Source of the DNA: Saccharothrix sp. HUAS TT1
Lineage (GTDB): Bacteria; Actinomycetota; Actinomycetes; Mycobacteriales; Pseudonocardiaceae
Length of the DNA stretch: 64,000 bases
Direction of reading: 5' to 3'
Assembly: GCF_040744945.1 (NCBI RefSeq)
Contig: NZ_CP160453.1
Location: 7,316,001-7,380,000, forward strand
Shown here: positions 44,008-54,100 of the stretch, piece after piece
Layout of the letters: every line of letters starts with the position of its first letter
Numbering within the stretch: the first letter of the stretch is position 1
The notes under the pieces: model-generated
Told to the model about the DNA's origin: nothing
Database searches by the model: none
What the model saw: only the letters and a program-made list of their open reading frames with translations
Program-made: the position numbers and the translations under genes

Positions 44008-44034
44008 CAATCCGCGGGACGCCCGGCGCCGAAC
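44008..44034 (+). promoter_or_regulatory. SigK-type promoter of the molybdopterin oxidoreductase
   Basis: CAATCC-N15-CCGAAC. The -10 element ends 7 bases before the GTG start codon at 44042, so transcription would begin at or next to the start codon and the mRNA would be leaderless. Confidence 0.7.
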
Positions 44035-44041
44035 ACCAGGT

Positions 44042-45703
44042 GTGAACGAAACCACCGATGCTCGGCGCCGGACCGGTTCCCGGCCACGACTGCCCCTCCC
44101 GGTCGCCGCCGCGGTGGGGCTGGTGTCGGTCGCGGCGGCGTTGGCGGTCGGGCACCTGGTGGCCGGCCTGGTCGACCCGTTCGCCTCGCCGTTCCTGGCG
44201 GTCGGCAACACGGCGATCGACCTGACGCCGCACCCGGTGAAGGACTTCGCCGTCCGGACGTTCGGCGAGGACGACAAGCTGGTCCTGCTCGGCGGCATGG
44301 CGGTGGTGATCACCCTGGTGGCCGTCGCCGCGGGCCTGCTGTCCCGGCGCGGTCCGGGGCCGGGCACGGTGCTGGCCGGCTTGGTGGGGGCGCTCGCCAT
44401 CGCGGCGGTGCTGGCCCGTCCCACGATCGGCGCGGCGGGGCTCTTGGCGCCGGTCGCGAGCCTGGTCGTCGGGGTGGTGGTGTTCCGCTGGTTGCACGCC
44501 CTCGCTCGACGCACCGTGCCGACGCCCGGCGCCCACGCGCCTGACGCCCACGCACCCGACACCCGCACGCCCGACCAGGACGCGCCCGACCAGGACGCAC
44601 CGGACCCGAATGTGACGGACCCGGACGCGTCCGGGCTCGGGCGGCGGCGGTTCCTGGTCACGTCGGCCGGCGTCGTGGCGGGGGCCGGGGTCGCCGCCAC
44701 GACCGGTCAGCTGCTCGGGGGCCGGGTGGACGTGGAGGCGTCGCGCCGGGCCATCCGGCTCACCCCTGACGTCCCGGCGCCCCCGATCCCCGCGGGCGCC
44801 GACTTCGCGGGTTCCGGCAGCCCCGCCTTCATCACGTCCAACGCCGACTTCTACCGGGTGGACACCGCCCTGTCCGTGCCCCGGTTGCGCGCCCAGGACT
44901 GGCGGATGCGCGTCCACGGCATGGTCGAGCGCGAACTCGTCCTCACCTACGACGACCTGGTCGGGCGTCCGCTGGTGGAGAAGACCATCACGCTGTGCTG
45001 CGTCTCCAACGAGGTCGGCGGCCCCTACACCTCCACCACCAACTTCCTCGGCGTGTCCCTGCGCGACCTGCTGCTGGAGGCCGGTGTGCGTCCCGGCTCG
45101 GACCAGCTCGCGACCCGCAGCGTCGACGGGTGGACCTGCGGCACGCCCGTCGAGGCGATCATGGCGCCGGACAGCGGCGCGCTGCTGGCCGTCGGCATGA
45201 ACGGCGAACCGCTGCCCGCCGAGCACGGCTTCCCCGTCCGCATGGTCGTGCCGGGCCTGTACGGCTTCGTGTCGGCCACCAAGTGGCTGGTCGACGCCGA
45301 GTTGACCACCTTCGACGCCTTCGACCCGTACTGGGTGCGGCGCGGGTGGTCGCAGCGCGCTCCGATCAAGACCATGTCGCGCATCGACCGGCCCAAGGGG
45401 TTCGACGAGGTGCCCGCCGGCAAGTTCGTCGCCGCCGGCACCGCGTGGGCCCAGCACACCGGGGTCGACCGGGTCGAGGTCCGCGTGGACGGGGGGCCGT
45501 GGCAGGAGGCCGAGTTGAGCACCGAGGTCAACGTCGACACCTGGCGGATGTGGCGGGTGGAGCTGGACGTCGCGCCCGGCAGCCACACCGTCCAGTGCCG
45601 CGCCACCGACCGCTCCGGCTACACGCAGACCGAGGAGCGCGCCGAGCCCGTGCCCGACGGCGCCACCGGCTGGCAGTCGATCGTGTTCACCGCGCGGGCC
45701 TGA
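44042..45703 (+). CDS. Membrane-anchored sulfite-oxidase-family molybdopterin oxidoreductase
   Basis: 553 residues. The N-terminal half has about three to four membrane helices (about 20-170), followed by an acidic, repetitive Asp/Ala/Pro linker (about 180-200) and a second, Tat-like RRRFLVTSAG segment (about 203-225). The sulfite oxidase/YedY-type Moco domain (about 270-460) has the Mo-ligand Cys in ITLCCVSNEVGGPY, and a C-terminal dimerisation domain follows (about 465-553). It probably performs an extracytoplasmic redox reaction, perhaps repair of oxidised proteins, but the substrate is unknown. GTG 44042 is used because the SigK-type promoter leaves no room for a leader. Confidence 0.9.
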   Translation: MNETTDARRRTGSRPRLPLPVAAAVGLVSVAAALAVGHLVAGLVDPFASPFLAVGNTAIDLTPHPVKDFAVRTFGEDDKLVLLGGMAVVITLVAVAAGLLSRRGPGPGTVLAGLVGALAIAAVLARPTIGAAGLLAPVASLVVGVVVFRWLHALARRTVPTPGAHAPDAHAPDTRTPDQDAPDQDAPDPNVTDPDASGLGRRRFLVTSAGVVAGAGVAATTGQLLGGRVDVEASRRAIRLTPDVPAPPIPAGADFAGSGSPAFITSNADFYRVDTALSVPRLRAQDWRMRVHGMVERELVLTYDDLVGRPLVEKTITLCCVSNEVGGPYTSTTNFLGVSLRDLLLEAGVRPGSDQLATRSVDGWTCGTPVEAIMAPDSGALLAVGMNGEPLPAEHGFPVRMVVPGLYGFVSATKWLVDAELTTFDAFDPYWVRRGWSQRAPIKTMSRIDRPKGFDEVPAGKFVAAGTAWAQHTGVDRVEVRVDGGPWQEAELSTEVNVDTWRMWRVELDVAPGSHTVQCRATDRSGYTQTEERAEPVPDGATGWQSIVFTARA

Positions 45704-45734
45704 GCGACGTGACCCAACCGTGACCGCCCGATCG

Positions 45735-45761
45735 CAATCCGCGGCCGGTCCGGCGCCGAAC
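45735..45761 (+). promoter_or_regulatory. SigK-type promoter of the fasciclin gene
   Basis: CAATCC-N15-CCGAAC, identical in hexamers and spacing to the promoter at 44008. The fasciclin ATG follows after about 57 bases, with AAAGGAG as RBS. Confidence 0.7.
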
Positions 45762-45818
45762 TCCCCATGACGAACCCGGGAGCACGGCACCGGGAAATCC
45801 ACAAAGGAGTGATCTTCC

Positions 45819-46493
45819 ATGCGCAAGACCCCGCGACTGGCCGCCATCGGCGCCTTCGCTGCCCTGGTGCTCTCGCTGGCGGCCTGCGGCGACAGCGGAC
45901 AGTCCTCCACCGGTTCCGGTGACAGCGCGACGAGCACCACCTCGGCGGCCGCGATGACGACCACCACCACGAGCAGCATGGCGATGTCCGACGGCGTCAC
46001 GAAGACCGACGACGTGTTCGGCGCCGGCTGCGCCAGCCTGCCCCCGGAGGCCGCGAACGAGGGCTCGCTCGACGGCATGGTGGACGACCCGGTGGCCACC
46101 GCCGCGAGCAACAACCCGCTGCTCACCAAGCTGGTGGCCGCGGTGCAGGCCGCCGGCCTGGTCGACACGCTGAACAAGGCCGACGCGGGCTACACCGTCT
46201 TCGCGCCCTACGACCCGGCGTTCGACGCCCTCGGCGCCGACGCCCTCAACGCCGTGCTGGCCGACCAGCCGAAGCTGACGTCGATCCTGACCTACCACGT
46301 GGTGCCGAAGCGCATGGACAAGGACGGCATCCTGAGCGCCGCCACGCTGACCACCGTCCAGGGTGGCACGCTCAAGGTCGCCGGCTCCGGCGACGACGTC
46401 ACGGTGAACGACGCCAAGGTGCTGTGCGGCAACATCCCCACCGCCAACGCCACCGTGTTCGTCATCGACAAGGTCATGATGCCGACCGGCTGA
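45819..46493 (+). CDS. Fasciclin-domain lipoprotein (MPT83/MPT70-like)
   Basis: 224-residue surface lipoprotein. The lipobox SLAAC (about 19-23) is followed by a Ser/Thr/Ala-rich tether and one FAS1 domain (about 75-224; YTVFAPYDPAFDAL, ILTYHVVPKR). In mycobacteria such proteins (MPT70/MPT83) belong to the SigK regulon, and this one has a SigK-type promoter. Two Cys in the mature domain (GAGCASL and VLCGNI) could form a disulfide. Confidence 0.92.
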   Translation: MRKTPRLAAIGAFAALVLSLAACGDSGQSSTGSGDSATSTTSAAAMTTTTTSSMAMSDGVTKTDDVFGAGCASLPPEAANEGSLDGMVDDPVATAASNNPLLTKLVAAVQAAGLVDTLNKADAGYTVFAPYDPAFDALGADALNAVLADQPKLTSILTYHVVPKRMDKDGILSAATLTTVQGGTLKVAGSGDDVTVNDAKVLCGNIPTANATVFVIDKVMMPTG

Positions 46494-46508
46494 CCTCCGG
46501 TTCCGTTG

Positions 46509-46542
46509 GAAGGGCGTCGCGGCGACAGCCGCGGCGCCCTTC
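46509..46542. terminator. Bidirectional terminator between fasciclin and STAS genes
   Basis: A 15-bp stem with one G-T wobble and a 4-base loop, between the convergent stops at 46493 and 46560. Confidence 0.7.
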
Positions 46543-46559
46543 GGCCGTCCGACCGCGGT

Positions 46560-46928
46560 TCAGGTGGCCGCCAGCGCGGCGTCCACCGTCGAGTGAACCA
46601 TCAGCAAGTCACCCAACCCGGTGAGCCGGACCGACCGCATGGCCGGGGCGGTGGCGGGCGCGACGACCCGCAGCCGGACCTCGGGGACCGCCTCGTCGTG
46701 GGCGGCGATCAACGCCGCCAGCCCGGCGGAGGCCAGCAGGTCGACGTCGCGGAGGTCCACCACGACCACCGCGGGCCGCTCGCGCAGCACGTCGGCGAGC
46801 GCGTCGCGCAGCTGGGGCGCGGTGCTCTGGTCCACCTCGCCGGACACCGTCGCCACCACCGCGTCGCCGTGGCGGCGGACGGTCACGGCGAACGGCCGAG
46901 GTGCGGCGGAGTGGGTCGAAGCGCGCAC
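46560..46928 (-). CDS. STAS-domain anti-sigma factor antagonist
   Basis: 122-residue single-domain protein of the SpoIIAA type. The core VATVSGEVDQSTAPQLRDAL and the phosphorylation-site region VDLLASAGLAALIAAH (Ser in ASAGL) are present. It would bind an RsbW-type anti-sigma kinase; no such kinase is in the window, so its partner is elsewhere. The GTG at 46928 has GGAAGGGGG upstream. It is convergent with the SigK module, and a functional link to SigK is not indicated. Confidence 0.85.
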   Translation of the reverse strand: MRASTHSAAPRPFAVTVRRHGDAVVATVSGEVDQSTAPQLRDALADVLRERPAVVVVDLRDVDLLASAGLAALIAAHDEAVPEVRLRVVAPATAPAMRSVRLTGLGDLLMVHSTVDAALAAT

Positions 46929-47080
46929 GGCGGTCCCCCTTCCGTTCCGGCGGTCGCGACCGATCCACCCGGCGCGGCCGGCTCAGACCGCCGTCCCCAT
47001 CGTCGTACGGCGAACGGCGACGCGCCATCCGAGGTCAACTCACCCGCTCGGCCGATTGCACCGGTTCGTGCCACCCGCTG

Positions 47081-47584
47081 ATGCTCCGTGACATGGGGGA
47101 ATGGCAGAAGTTGGTGCCGCGGCCCGGCACGTCGCAGGGGGTGGGGACGGCGGTCGGCGGTGTCGTGGCGCTGGTCTTCTTGCAAGTCCTGGTGTGGACC
47201 GGTCACGGCACGTGGGGAATGGTGCCGCTGTCCCTGTTCTTCGTGGTGTTCACGGCGGCCTGGTGGCGCATCGGGTGGACGGGCGTCTACGTCGGCCCTC
47301 GCGGCGTGAAGATCCACCACCCGTTCAAGCGCGTCGAAGTGGTGCCGTGGGACGAGGTGGTCGGGTTCGAGGCGCGCCCCGTCCGGTTGCCGACCTCCGC
47401 GGTGGAGGGCGCGGTCCTCTGCCTGGTCGGCGCCCGCGTCCACCCGACGCCGGTGAAGCTGTCCCGCGGTCGGCGGTTCGATTGGGCCGCCTACCTCACC
47501 GGTTACGACGTCGTGCTGCCCGAGGAGGCGTTCACCGCGGCCGTCGCCACTCTCGACAAAGCGGTCAGGACCCGGCCGCGATAA
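47081..47584 (+). CDS. Small membrane protein with PH-like domain
   Basis: 167 residues (163 if the ATG at 47093 is used; neither has a clear RBS). Two adjacent hydrophobic segments (about 20-60; VALVFLQVLVWTGHG, SLFFVVFTAAWWRIGW) precede a short bacterial PH-like domain (GVYVGPRGVKIHHPFKRVEVVPWDEVVGFEA). Function unknown; such proteins are common in actinobacteria. It diverges from the STAS gene. Confidence 0.75.
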   Translation: MLRDMGEWQKLVPRPGTSQGVGTAVGGVVALVFLQVLVWTGHGTWGMVPLSLFFVVFTAAWWRIGWTGVYVGPRGVKIHHPFKRVEVVPWDEVVGFEARPVRLPTSAVEGAVLCLVGARVHPTPVKLSRGRRFDWAAYLTGYDVVLPEEAFTAAVATLDKAVRTRPR

Positions 47585-47662
47585 CCGGGGCAATTCCTGG
47601 GATCCCCACTCGGTTATTCCACTCAGCCGGGAATCGGGGATTGCGCAAAACTATCGCGGAGA

Positions 47663-47749
47663 TCGCTGGTCCGATCAGCGCAATCAACTCACAGCACTTT
47701 GCTGACCAGCGAAAACCATCAATTGAGACGAAGATCGCGGCCGATCTTC
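47663..47749. promoter_or_regulatory. Inverted repeats upstream of the SARP genes
   Basis: Two dyads in the 292-base gap 47585-47876: a perfect 9-bp repeat TCGCTGGTC/GACCAGCGA (47663-47671 and 47704-47712, 32 apart) and a perfect 8-bp repeat GAAGATCG-CGGC-CGATCTTC (47730-47749). They may be operators or a terminator of the upstream gene. Nothing else was recognised in the gap. Confidence 0.45.
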
Positions 47750-47876
47750 CGGGAACATCGCCGTGATAATGTGGCGAACGAGGAGGATCCGAGTACCAGT
47801 CGACGCGCAGCGGAGCGGGTACGCCGGCAACAAGGGCGTGCCACTCGGCCCCTATTTCCACACGGGGGATGTCCCG

Positions 47877-50800
47877 ATGTCGATGAGCACGACCGCTTCG
47901 CTGGTGGTCAGGTTGCTCGGACCGGTTCGCGCGTGGCGCCACGGCGCGGAGGTCGACATCGGCGCCGCGCGCAGGCGCGCCGTGTTCGCCCTGCTCGCGA
48001 TGCGCGCGAACGAGGCGGTCTCCAAGGACGAGCTGGTCGACGGGGTGTGGGGCGACGCGCCGCCCGCGACCGCCGGCGCGAGCCTCTACACCTACGTCTC
48101 CGGGCTGCGCCGGGCGCTGGAGCCGGAGCGGTCCAAGCGGTCGGCCGGGGTGGTGCTCACCTCGTCGGGAGCCGGGTACGCGCTCCGGCTGGACCGCGAG
48201 GCGCTGGACGTCCACCGCTTCGACCGGCACCGCGAGCTGGCGGAGGACCTGGCGCGGCACGACCCCCGGCGGGCGGTGGCGGAGCTGGACGCGGCGCTGG
48301 CGCTGTGGGAGGGCGAGGCGCTGTTCTCCGTGCCCGGCCGGTTCGCCGAGTCCCAGCGGTCGCGGTTGCACGAGCTGCGGTTGGCCGCCGTGGAGCGGCG
48401 CGCCGAACTGGTGCTGCGGCTGGGCGAGCACGCCGACGTGGTGGCCGAGCTGTCCGGGCTGGTGGTCGAGCACCCGCTGCGGGAGGGCCTGCGGGCGCTG
48501 CTGATGTCCGCGCTGCACCAGGGGAACAGGCAGGCCGAGGCGCTGGAGGTGTTCCGCGACGCCCGGCGCGTGCTGGCGGACCAGCTCGGCATCGAACCCG
48601 GTCCCGCCCTGCGCGAGGCGCACCGCCGGGTGCTGGGCGGCGAGGCGCGCCACCGCCCGCCCGCGACGCCGCCGACCTCGACCGACCTCCGGGCGTCGGC
48701 GCCGCGACCGGCGTCGGCGCCGTTCGTCGGCCGGCGCCGCGAGCTGGACCTGCTGCGGCGCGCGTTGTCCGATGTGGACGGTGGGCGCGGCGGGGCCGTG
48801 TGGCTGGAGGGCGAGCCGGGCATCGGCAAGTCGTCCCTGCTGTCCGCCTGCCTGGCCGACGCGGGCGTCCGCGTCGCCAGGGCCGCCGCCGACGAGCTGG
48901 GCAGCCGCTTCCCGCTCCGCGTGGTGCTCGACGCGCTCGGCGTGTCGGTCGCCTCCCCCGACCCGCGCCGCGTCGGGCTCGCCCGGGAGCTGCTGGCGCC
49001 GGCGGGCGACGGCGACCCGGTGCTCACCGCCATCGACCGCCTGGTGGACCTGGTCTGCGAGCTGTGCGCGGAAGCGCCGCTGGTGCTGGCGCTCGACGAC
49101 TTCCAGTGGGCCGACGAGGCCGGCGTGCTGCTGTGGCACCGGCTGGTGCGCCTGGCGCACCGGCTGCCCCTGCTGCTGATCGCGGTGGCGCGGCCGGTGC
49201 CGCACCGCGAGGACGTGGCGCGGGTGCGGCGGGCCGTCGTGGAGGCGGGCGACCTGGTCCTCCTCGGACCGCTGGCGGACGACGAGGTCACCGCCCTGGT
49301 GACCGAGCTGGTGGGCGCGACGCCCGGCCAGGGCCTGGACCGGCTCGCCGGGTGCGCGGGCGGCAACCCGCTCTACGTCCGGGAGGTGGTCGACGCGCTG
49401 CTGCGCGAGCACACCGTCGAGTTCCGCTCCGGGGTCGCCGACGCGGCGGTCGCGGACCAGGACGTGCCGCCGTCGCTCGTCACGGCGCTGACCAGGCGGC
49501 TGGCGTTCCTGTCGGCCGACGCGCTGGACCTGCTGCGCCGGGCCGCGCTGCTGGGCGGCGCGTTCGCGCCCGGCGACGCGGCGGTCGTGGCGGGGCGGCC
49601 GGTCTCCGAGCTGGTCGCCGCCGTGGAGGAGGCCGCGGCCGCCGGCGTGCTGGTCGAGGCGGGCGCCGAGTTCGCCTTCCGGCACCACCTGGTCCACCGG
49701 GCCCTCTACCTCGGCACACCGGCCGCCGTGCGGGCCGCGCTGCACCGCCAGGCCGCCCAGGCCCTCGCCGCGGCCGGGTCGGCGGTCGAGCTGGTCGCCC
49801 GGCAGCTGGCCGCCGCGCCGACCGCGGTCGACCGCTGGGTGGTGGACTGGCTGGTCGCGAACGCCGCGGCGGTCGCGGCGCGGGACCCTGACCTGGCGGT
49901 GGCGGTGCTGCGGTCGGCCATCGCGCAGTCGGACCTGCCCGCCGGTGACCGGGAACGGCTCGCCGCCCGGCTGGCCCGCCTGGTGTTCCGGCTCGGCCGC
50001 CGGGCCGAGGCCGACGTCCGCTACGCGCTGGCCCGCGCCCGCGACCACGAGCTGGTCGCCGAGATGCGCTGGGTCCTGGCCGCCTCGCACCACCGCGAGG
50101 GCCGCCGCGCGGAGGCCGCCGAGGTGCTGCGGGCGGCGACCGCCGACCACGCCACGCCGCCCGTCTGGCGAGCCCGCTTGGAGGCGCTGACCGCGACCGT
50201 GCTGACCGGCGACGAGGGCGAGTCCGCCGCGCGCCGGGCCCTGCGGCTGGGGCGGGAGGCGCGCGACGACTTCGCGGTGGCGCAGGCCCGGCGCGGGCTG
50301 TGGCGGGCGGCCACCGCGCGCGGCGACCACGCCGAGGCGTTGCGGCAGGTCGAGCTGGCGCTGGTGGCGGCCGTCGCGCCGGACGTGCACTCGGACCTGC
50401 TGGGCGACAAGGTGCTCACGCTGCAGCACCTCGACCGCTGGGACGAGGCCGACGAGCTGCTGCGCGTGCCGTGGTCGCACCCCGCCGTCGTCGCGCAGCA
50501 CTACTGGCGGGGTCGGTGGGCGGACGCGCTCGACCTGGTCGACGGCCACCGCGAGGCGACGCCGAGCCCGTGGCCGGGGGATCGCGGGCCGACGCCTCCC
50601 GCGCACGGCGTCGCCGCGCTGGTCGCGGTCCGCCAGGACCGGGTGGAGGCGGCGGCGCGGCACCTGCGTGCCGCGGCGGAGCACCGGGAGGAGCCGCCGG
50701 ACGACTTCCGGGCCGCCGCCGAAGCCCTCCTGGCCGAACGCGCCGGGCGGGTGGACGACGCGCTCACCGCGTTGGCCGGGGTGCTCGCGCCGGACCGGGT

Positions 50801-51155
50801 GACGCCCAACCTCCGGTGGCTGCCGCTGGTGACGCGGTTGGCGCTGCTGGCGGGCGATCCCGACCTGGCGGCGCGTGCGGCCGGGCAGGCCGGGGCGGGC
50901 GCGGTGGCGTCGCGCTGCCGCGGGTTGGTGGAGCGCGACCCGGCCCTCGTGCTCGACGCGGTGGCGGAGTACCGGGGAGCGGGCAGGCCGGTGGAGTTGG
51001 CCGAGGCGCTGGAGGACGCCGCCGCGCTGCTGGCCGGGAGCGGCGACCAGGTCGCGGCCGGTGCGGCGGTGCGGGAGGCCGTGGTGGTGTACCGGGGTTT
51101 CGGTGCGGAGTGGGATGCGCGACGGGCCGGGGCGCGGTTGCGCCACGTGGCCTGA
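47877..51155 (+). CDS. SARP/AfsR-type regulator with ATPase domain (first of tandem pair)
   Basis: Large transcriptional activator, 1092 residues. An OmpR-type winged helix (about 10-95; LLGPVRAWRHGAEVDIGAARR) and a BTAD domain (about 100-245; FRDARRVLADQLGIEPGPALREAH) are followed by an AAA/STAND ATPase (about 280-560) with Walker A GEPGIGKSS (about 311-319) and Walker B LVLALDDFQWADE. The TPR-like, Ala/Arg-rich C-terminus runs to the end. ATG 47877 was chosen after CGGGGGAT; the frame is open back to 47763. The C-terminal LuxR helix of the LAL family is absent. It probably activates a nearby secondary-metabolite or contractile-system locus, but the targets are unknown. Confidence 0.9.
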   Translation: MSMSTTASLVVRLLGPVRAWRHGAEVDIGAARRRAVFALLAMRANEAVSKDELVDGVWGDAPPATAGASLYTYVSGLRRALEPERSKRSAGVVLTSSGAGYALRLDREALDVHRFDRHRELAEDLARHDPRRAVAELDAALALWEGEALFSVPGRFAESQRSRLHELRLAAVERRAELVLRLGEHADVVAELSGLVVEHPLREGLRALLMSALHQGNRQAEALEVFRDARRVLADQLGIEPGPALREAHRRVLGGEARHRPPATPPTSTDLRASAPRPASAPFVGRRRELDLLRRALSDVDGGRGGAVWLEGEPGIGKSSLLSACLADAGVRVARAAADELGSRFPLRVVLDALGVSVASPDPRRVGLARELLAPAGDGDPVLTAIDRLVDLVCELCAEAPLVLALDDFQWADEAGVLLWHRLVRLAHRLPLLLIAVARPVPHREDVARVRRAVVEAGDLVLLGPLADDEVTALVTELVGATPGQGLDRLAGCAGGNPLYVREVVDALLREHTVEFRSGVADAAVADQDVPPSLVTALTRRLAFLSADALDLLRRAALLGGAFAPGDAAVVAGRPVSELVAAVEEAAAAGVLVEAGAEFAFRHHLVHRALYLGTPAAVRAALHRQAAQALAAAGSAVELVARQLAAAPTAVDRWVVDWLVANAAAVAARDPDLAVAVLRSAIAQSDLPAGDRERLAARLARLVFRLGRRAEADVRYALARARDHELVAEMRWVLAASHHREGRRAEAAEVLRAATADHATPPVWRARLEALTATVLTGDEGESAARRALRLGREARDDFAVAQARRGLWRAATARGDHAEALRQVELALVAAVAPDVHSDLLGDKVLTLQHLDRWDEADELLRVPWSHPAVVAQHYWRGRWADALDLVDGHREATPSPWPGDRGPTPPAHGVAALVAVRQDRVEAAARHLRAAAEHREEPPDDFRAAAEALLAERAGRVDDALTALAGVLAPDRVTPNLRWLPLVTRLALLAGDPDLAARAAGQAGAGAVASRCRGLVERDPALVLDAVAEYRGAGRPVELAEALEDAAALLAGSGDQVAAGAAVREAVVVYRGFGAEWDARRAGARLRHVA

Positions 51156-51181
51156 GGGGACTTCTCGGGGAGGCGGGGCAG

Positions 51182-54100
51182 ATGTCGGCGTTGCGGTTGG
51201 CCGTGCTGGGGCCGGTGCGCGCGTGGATCGGGGACCGGGAGGTGCGGCTGGGTTCGGCGCGCCCCCAGGCGGTGTTCGCGATGCTGGCGTTGCGCACGGG
51301 CGCGGCGGTGCGGCGGAACGACCTGGTGACCGGGGTGTGGGGGCAGGACGCGCCGGCCACCGCGGAGGGCAGCGTGCACACCTACGTCTCGGTGCTGCGC
51401 AAGGCTTTGGAGCCGGACCGGGCGCGCGGGGTGCCGCCGAAGGTGCTGGAGTCGGTCGGGTCGGGCTACCGGCTGCGGTGGGACCCCGAGCACTCGGACC
51501 TGGCCGAGTTCCGGGCGTTGCGCGCACGGGGTCGGCGGCAGTTGGCCGAGGGCGACGCGGACGCGGCGCTGGGCTCGCTCGACGCGGCGCTGGGGTTGTG
51601 GCGGGGTGAGGCGCTGGCGGGGTTGAGCGGGCCGTTCGCCCAGACCCGGCGGCGGGAGCTGGCCGCGGAGCGGACCACGGCGCGGGAGCTGCGCGCCGAG
51701 GCGGCCCTGGCGACCGGCACGCACGCGGACGTGATCGCGGACCTCGGCGCGCTGGTCACCGAGGAACCGCTGCGGGAACGGGCGCGCGAGCTGCTGGTGC
51801 TGGCCCTGCACCGCAGCGGGCGCGGGGCGGAGGCGCTGGAGGTGTTCCGGGACGCCCGCCGGGTGCTGGTCGCCGAGCTGGGCGTGGAACCGGGGCCGGG
51901 GCTGCGGGCCGCGCACCGGCTGGTGCTCGGCGGCACGCCGGCCGACCCCCACCCCGCGCCACAGCGGACGACCACCGCGGGCCACCCCTCCCCCGGCCAC
52001 CCGGCAGCCCACGACTCGGCCCGCAGCTCAACGCACAGCTCAACGCACAGCCCGGCCCACGACCCGGCGCTGGACCCGACAGCCCACCACTCGACAGCCC
52101 ACTACCCGGCAGGCCACCACTCAGCAGCCCACAACCCGGCAGGTCATCACCCGGCAGACCACCGCCAGGCAGACCACCGCTCAGCAGGCCACAACCCCGC
52201 AGGCCACAACCCGGCAGCCCACCGCCAGGCGAGCCACCTGGCGGCTCGCCACCCTGCAGCCCACCCCACGTCGTCATCGCGCGCGGCGGCGGTCGGGGCG
52301 TCCGACGAGCAGGTCCTGCTGGGCCGCGACGCCGAACTGGCCGCGGTCACCCGGGCGGTCGACGAGCTGTCCGCCGGGCGCGGCGGGGCGCTGTGGGTCG
52401 AGGGCGAGATGGGCATCGGCAAGTCGGCGCTGCTGGCCGCCGCGCTGGCCCGGGCGGGCCTGGCCGGGCACCCCACCGCCCACGCCGTCGCCGACGAGCT
52501 GGACAGCCGCTTCCCTCTCCGGCTCGCCCTGGACGCCCTGGACGTGGACCCCACCGCCACCGACCCGCGGCGTGCTGCGGTGGCGCGGGCGTTGCGCGAG
52601 CGGCAGCCGGCCGGGTCGATCTTCGGCAACGGCGACCCGGTCGCGGGCGGGGTGGACCGGCTGGTCGCCCTGGTGGAGCGGCTGTGCGAGGACGCGCCCC
52701 TGGTGCTGGTGCTGGACGACCTCCAGTGGGCCGACGAGAGCAGCACCGAGGTGTGGCGCAGGCTCGGCGCGCTGACCCGGCGCCTGCCCCTCCTGCTGAT
52801 GGGCGCGGCGCGCCCGGTGCCGCACCGGCCGGAGGTGGCCCGGCTGCGCCGCGTCGTGGAGTCCGGCGGCGGCTCGGTGCTCGACCTGGCGCCGCTGGGC
52901 GCCGCGGACGTGGCGGACATCGTCGGGCGGCTGGTCGGCGCGCCGCCCGGTCCGGCGCTGCGCGAGATCGCCGCGCGGGCGGGCGGCAACCCGCTGTACG
53001 TGCGCGAGGTCGCGGACGCCCTGCTGCGCGAGCGGCTGGTGGTGGTCGGCGCCGACGTGGCCGACGTCGGCGAGCACGCCTTCGACCGGGTGCCCGGCTC
53101 ACTGGTGTCCGCTGTGGACGGACGGCTGGACCTGGTCTCCGCGCCCACCCGCGAGGTGCTGCGGTGGGCGGCGCTGCTGGGTGGCGAGTTCTCGGTGGAC
53201 GGCCTGGCGATCGTGCTGGACCGCCCGGTGGCGGAGCTGATGACGCCGTTCGAGGAGGCCGCCGCGGCGGGTGTGCTGCGCGACGCCGGGACGCGCATCG
53301 CGTTCCGGCACCCGGTGCTGCGGCAGGCGCTGTACGAGCGGACGCCCGCGGCGCTGCGCAACGCCCTGCACCAGCAGGCCGCGCAGGCGCTCGCCCGCGC
53401 CGGGGCGCCGGTCGACCACGTGGCCGAGCAGCTGCTGGCGGCGGCCGGGGACTTCGGCGCGTGGGTGGTGGACTGGCTGCTGGCGCGGGCGCCCGCGCTG
53501 GTCTACGAGGCGCCGCTGGTCGCGGTCGAACTGCTGCAGCGGGCGCTGCGGTCCACGGCCGTGCCCGACGAGCACGCCGCGACGCTGCGGGCGCACCTGA
53601 GCAGCGTGCTGTTCCGGATCGGCCGGGACGCCGAGGCGGAGCACCAGGCCCGGCGCGCCCTGCCGGGCCTGCGCGACCCGGACCGGATCGCGGAGGTCCG
53701 GTGGACGAGCGCCTACGTGCCGTTCCGCGCGTCACGGCCGGAGCAGGCGCTGGCGTCGCTGCGGGAGACGCTGGCCGACCCGGTGCTGCCGGGCGCGTGG
53801 CGGGCCCGGCTGCTGTCGCTGCTGGCGCTGGTGCAGCGCGCCGGGTTGGACGACCTCGACGCGGCGGCGGCGAGCGCGCGCGAGTCCATCGCGGTCGGCG
53901 AGCGCGCGGCCGACCCGTTCGCCATCGGCCAGTCCCTGGAAGTGCTCTGGCAGGTCGACGCGGCGCGGCGGGACTACGTGAGCGCGCTCGCCTACCTCGA
54001 CCGGGCGCTGGACGTGGTGGGCACCGACTTCAGCCTCACCGACCTGAAGCTGGTGCTGCTGGACAACCGGGTGTTCACGCTGCAGTGCCTGGACCGGCTG

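Noticed and set aside
47565..51527. 1320-codon minus-strand frame opposite the first SARP gene
   Set aside because: Arg/Pro/Gln/His-biased shadow without any domain; the plus strand has clear BTAD and ATPase motifs.
51960..52260. Repetitive tract considered as a CRISPR array
   Set aside because: Repeats are imperfect, have no unique spacers and are in frame within the SARP coding sequence.
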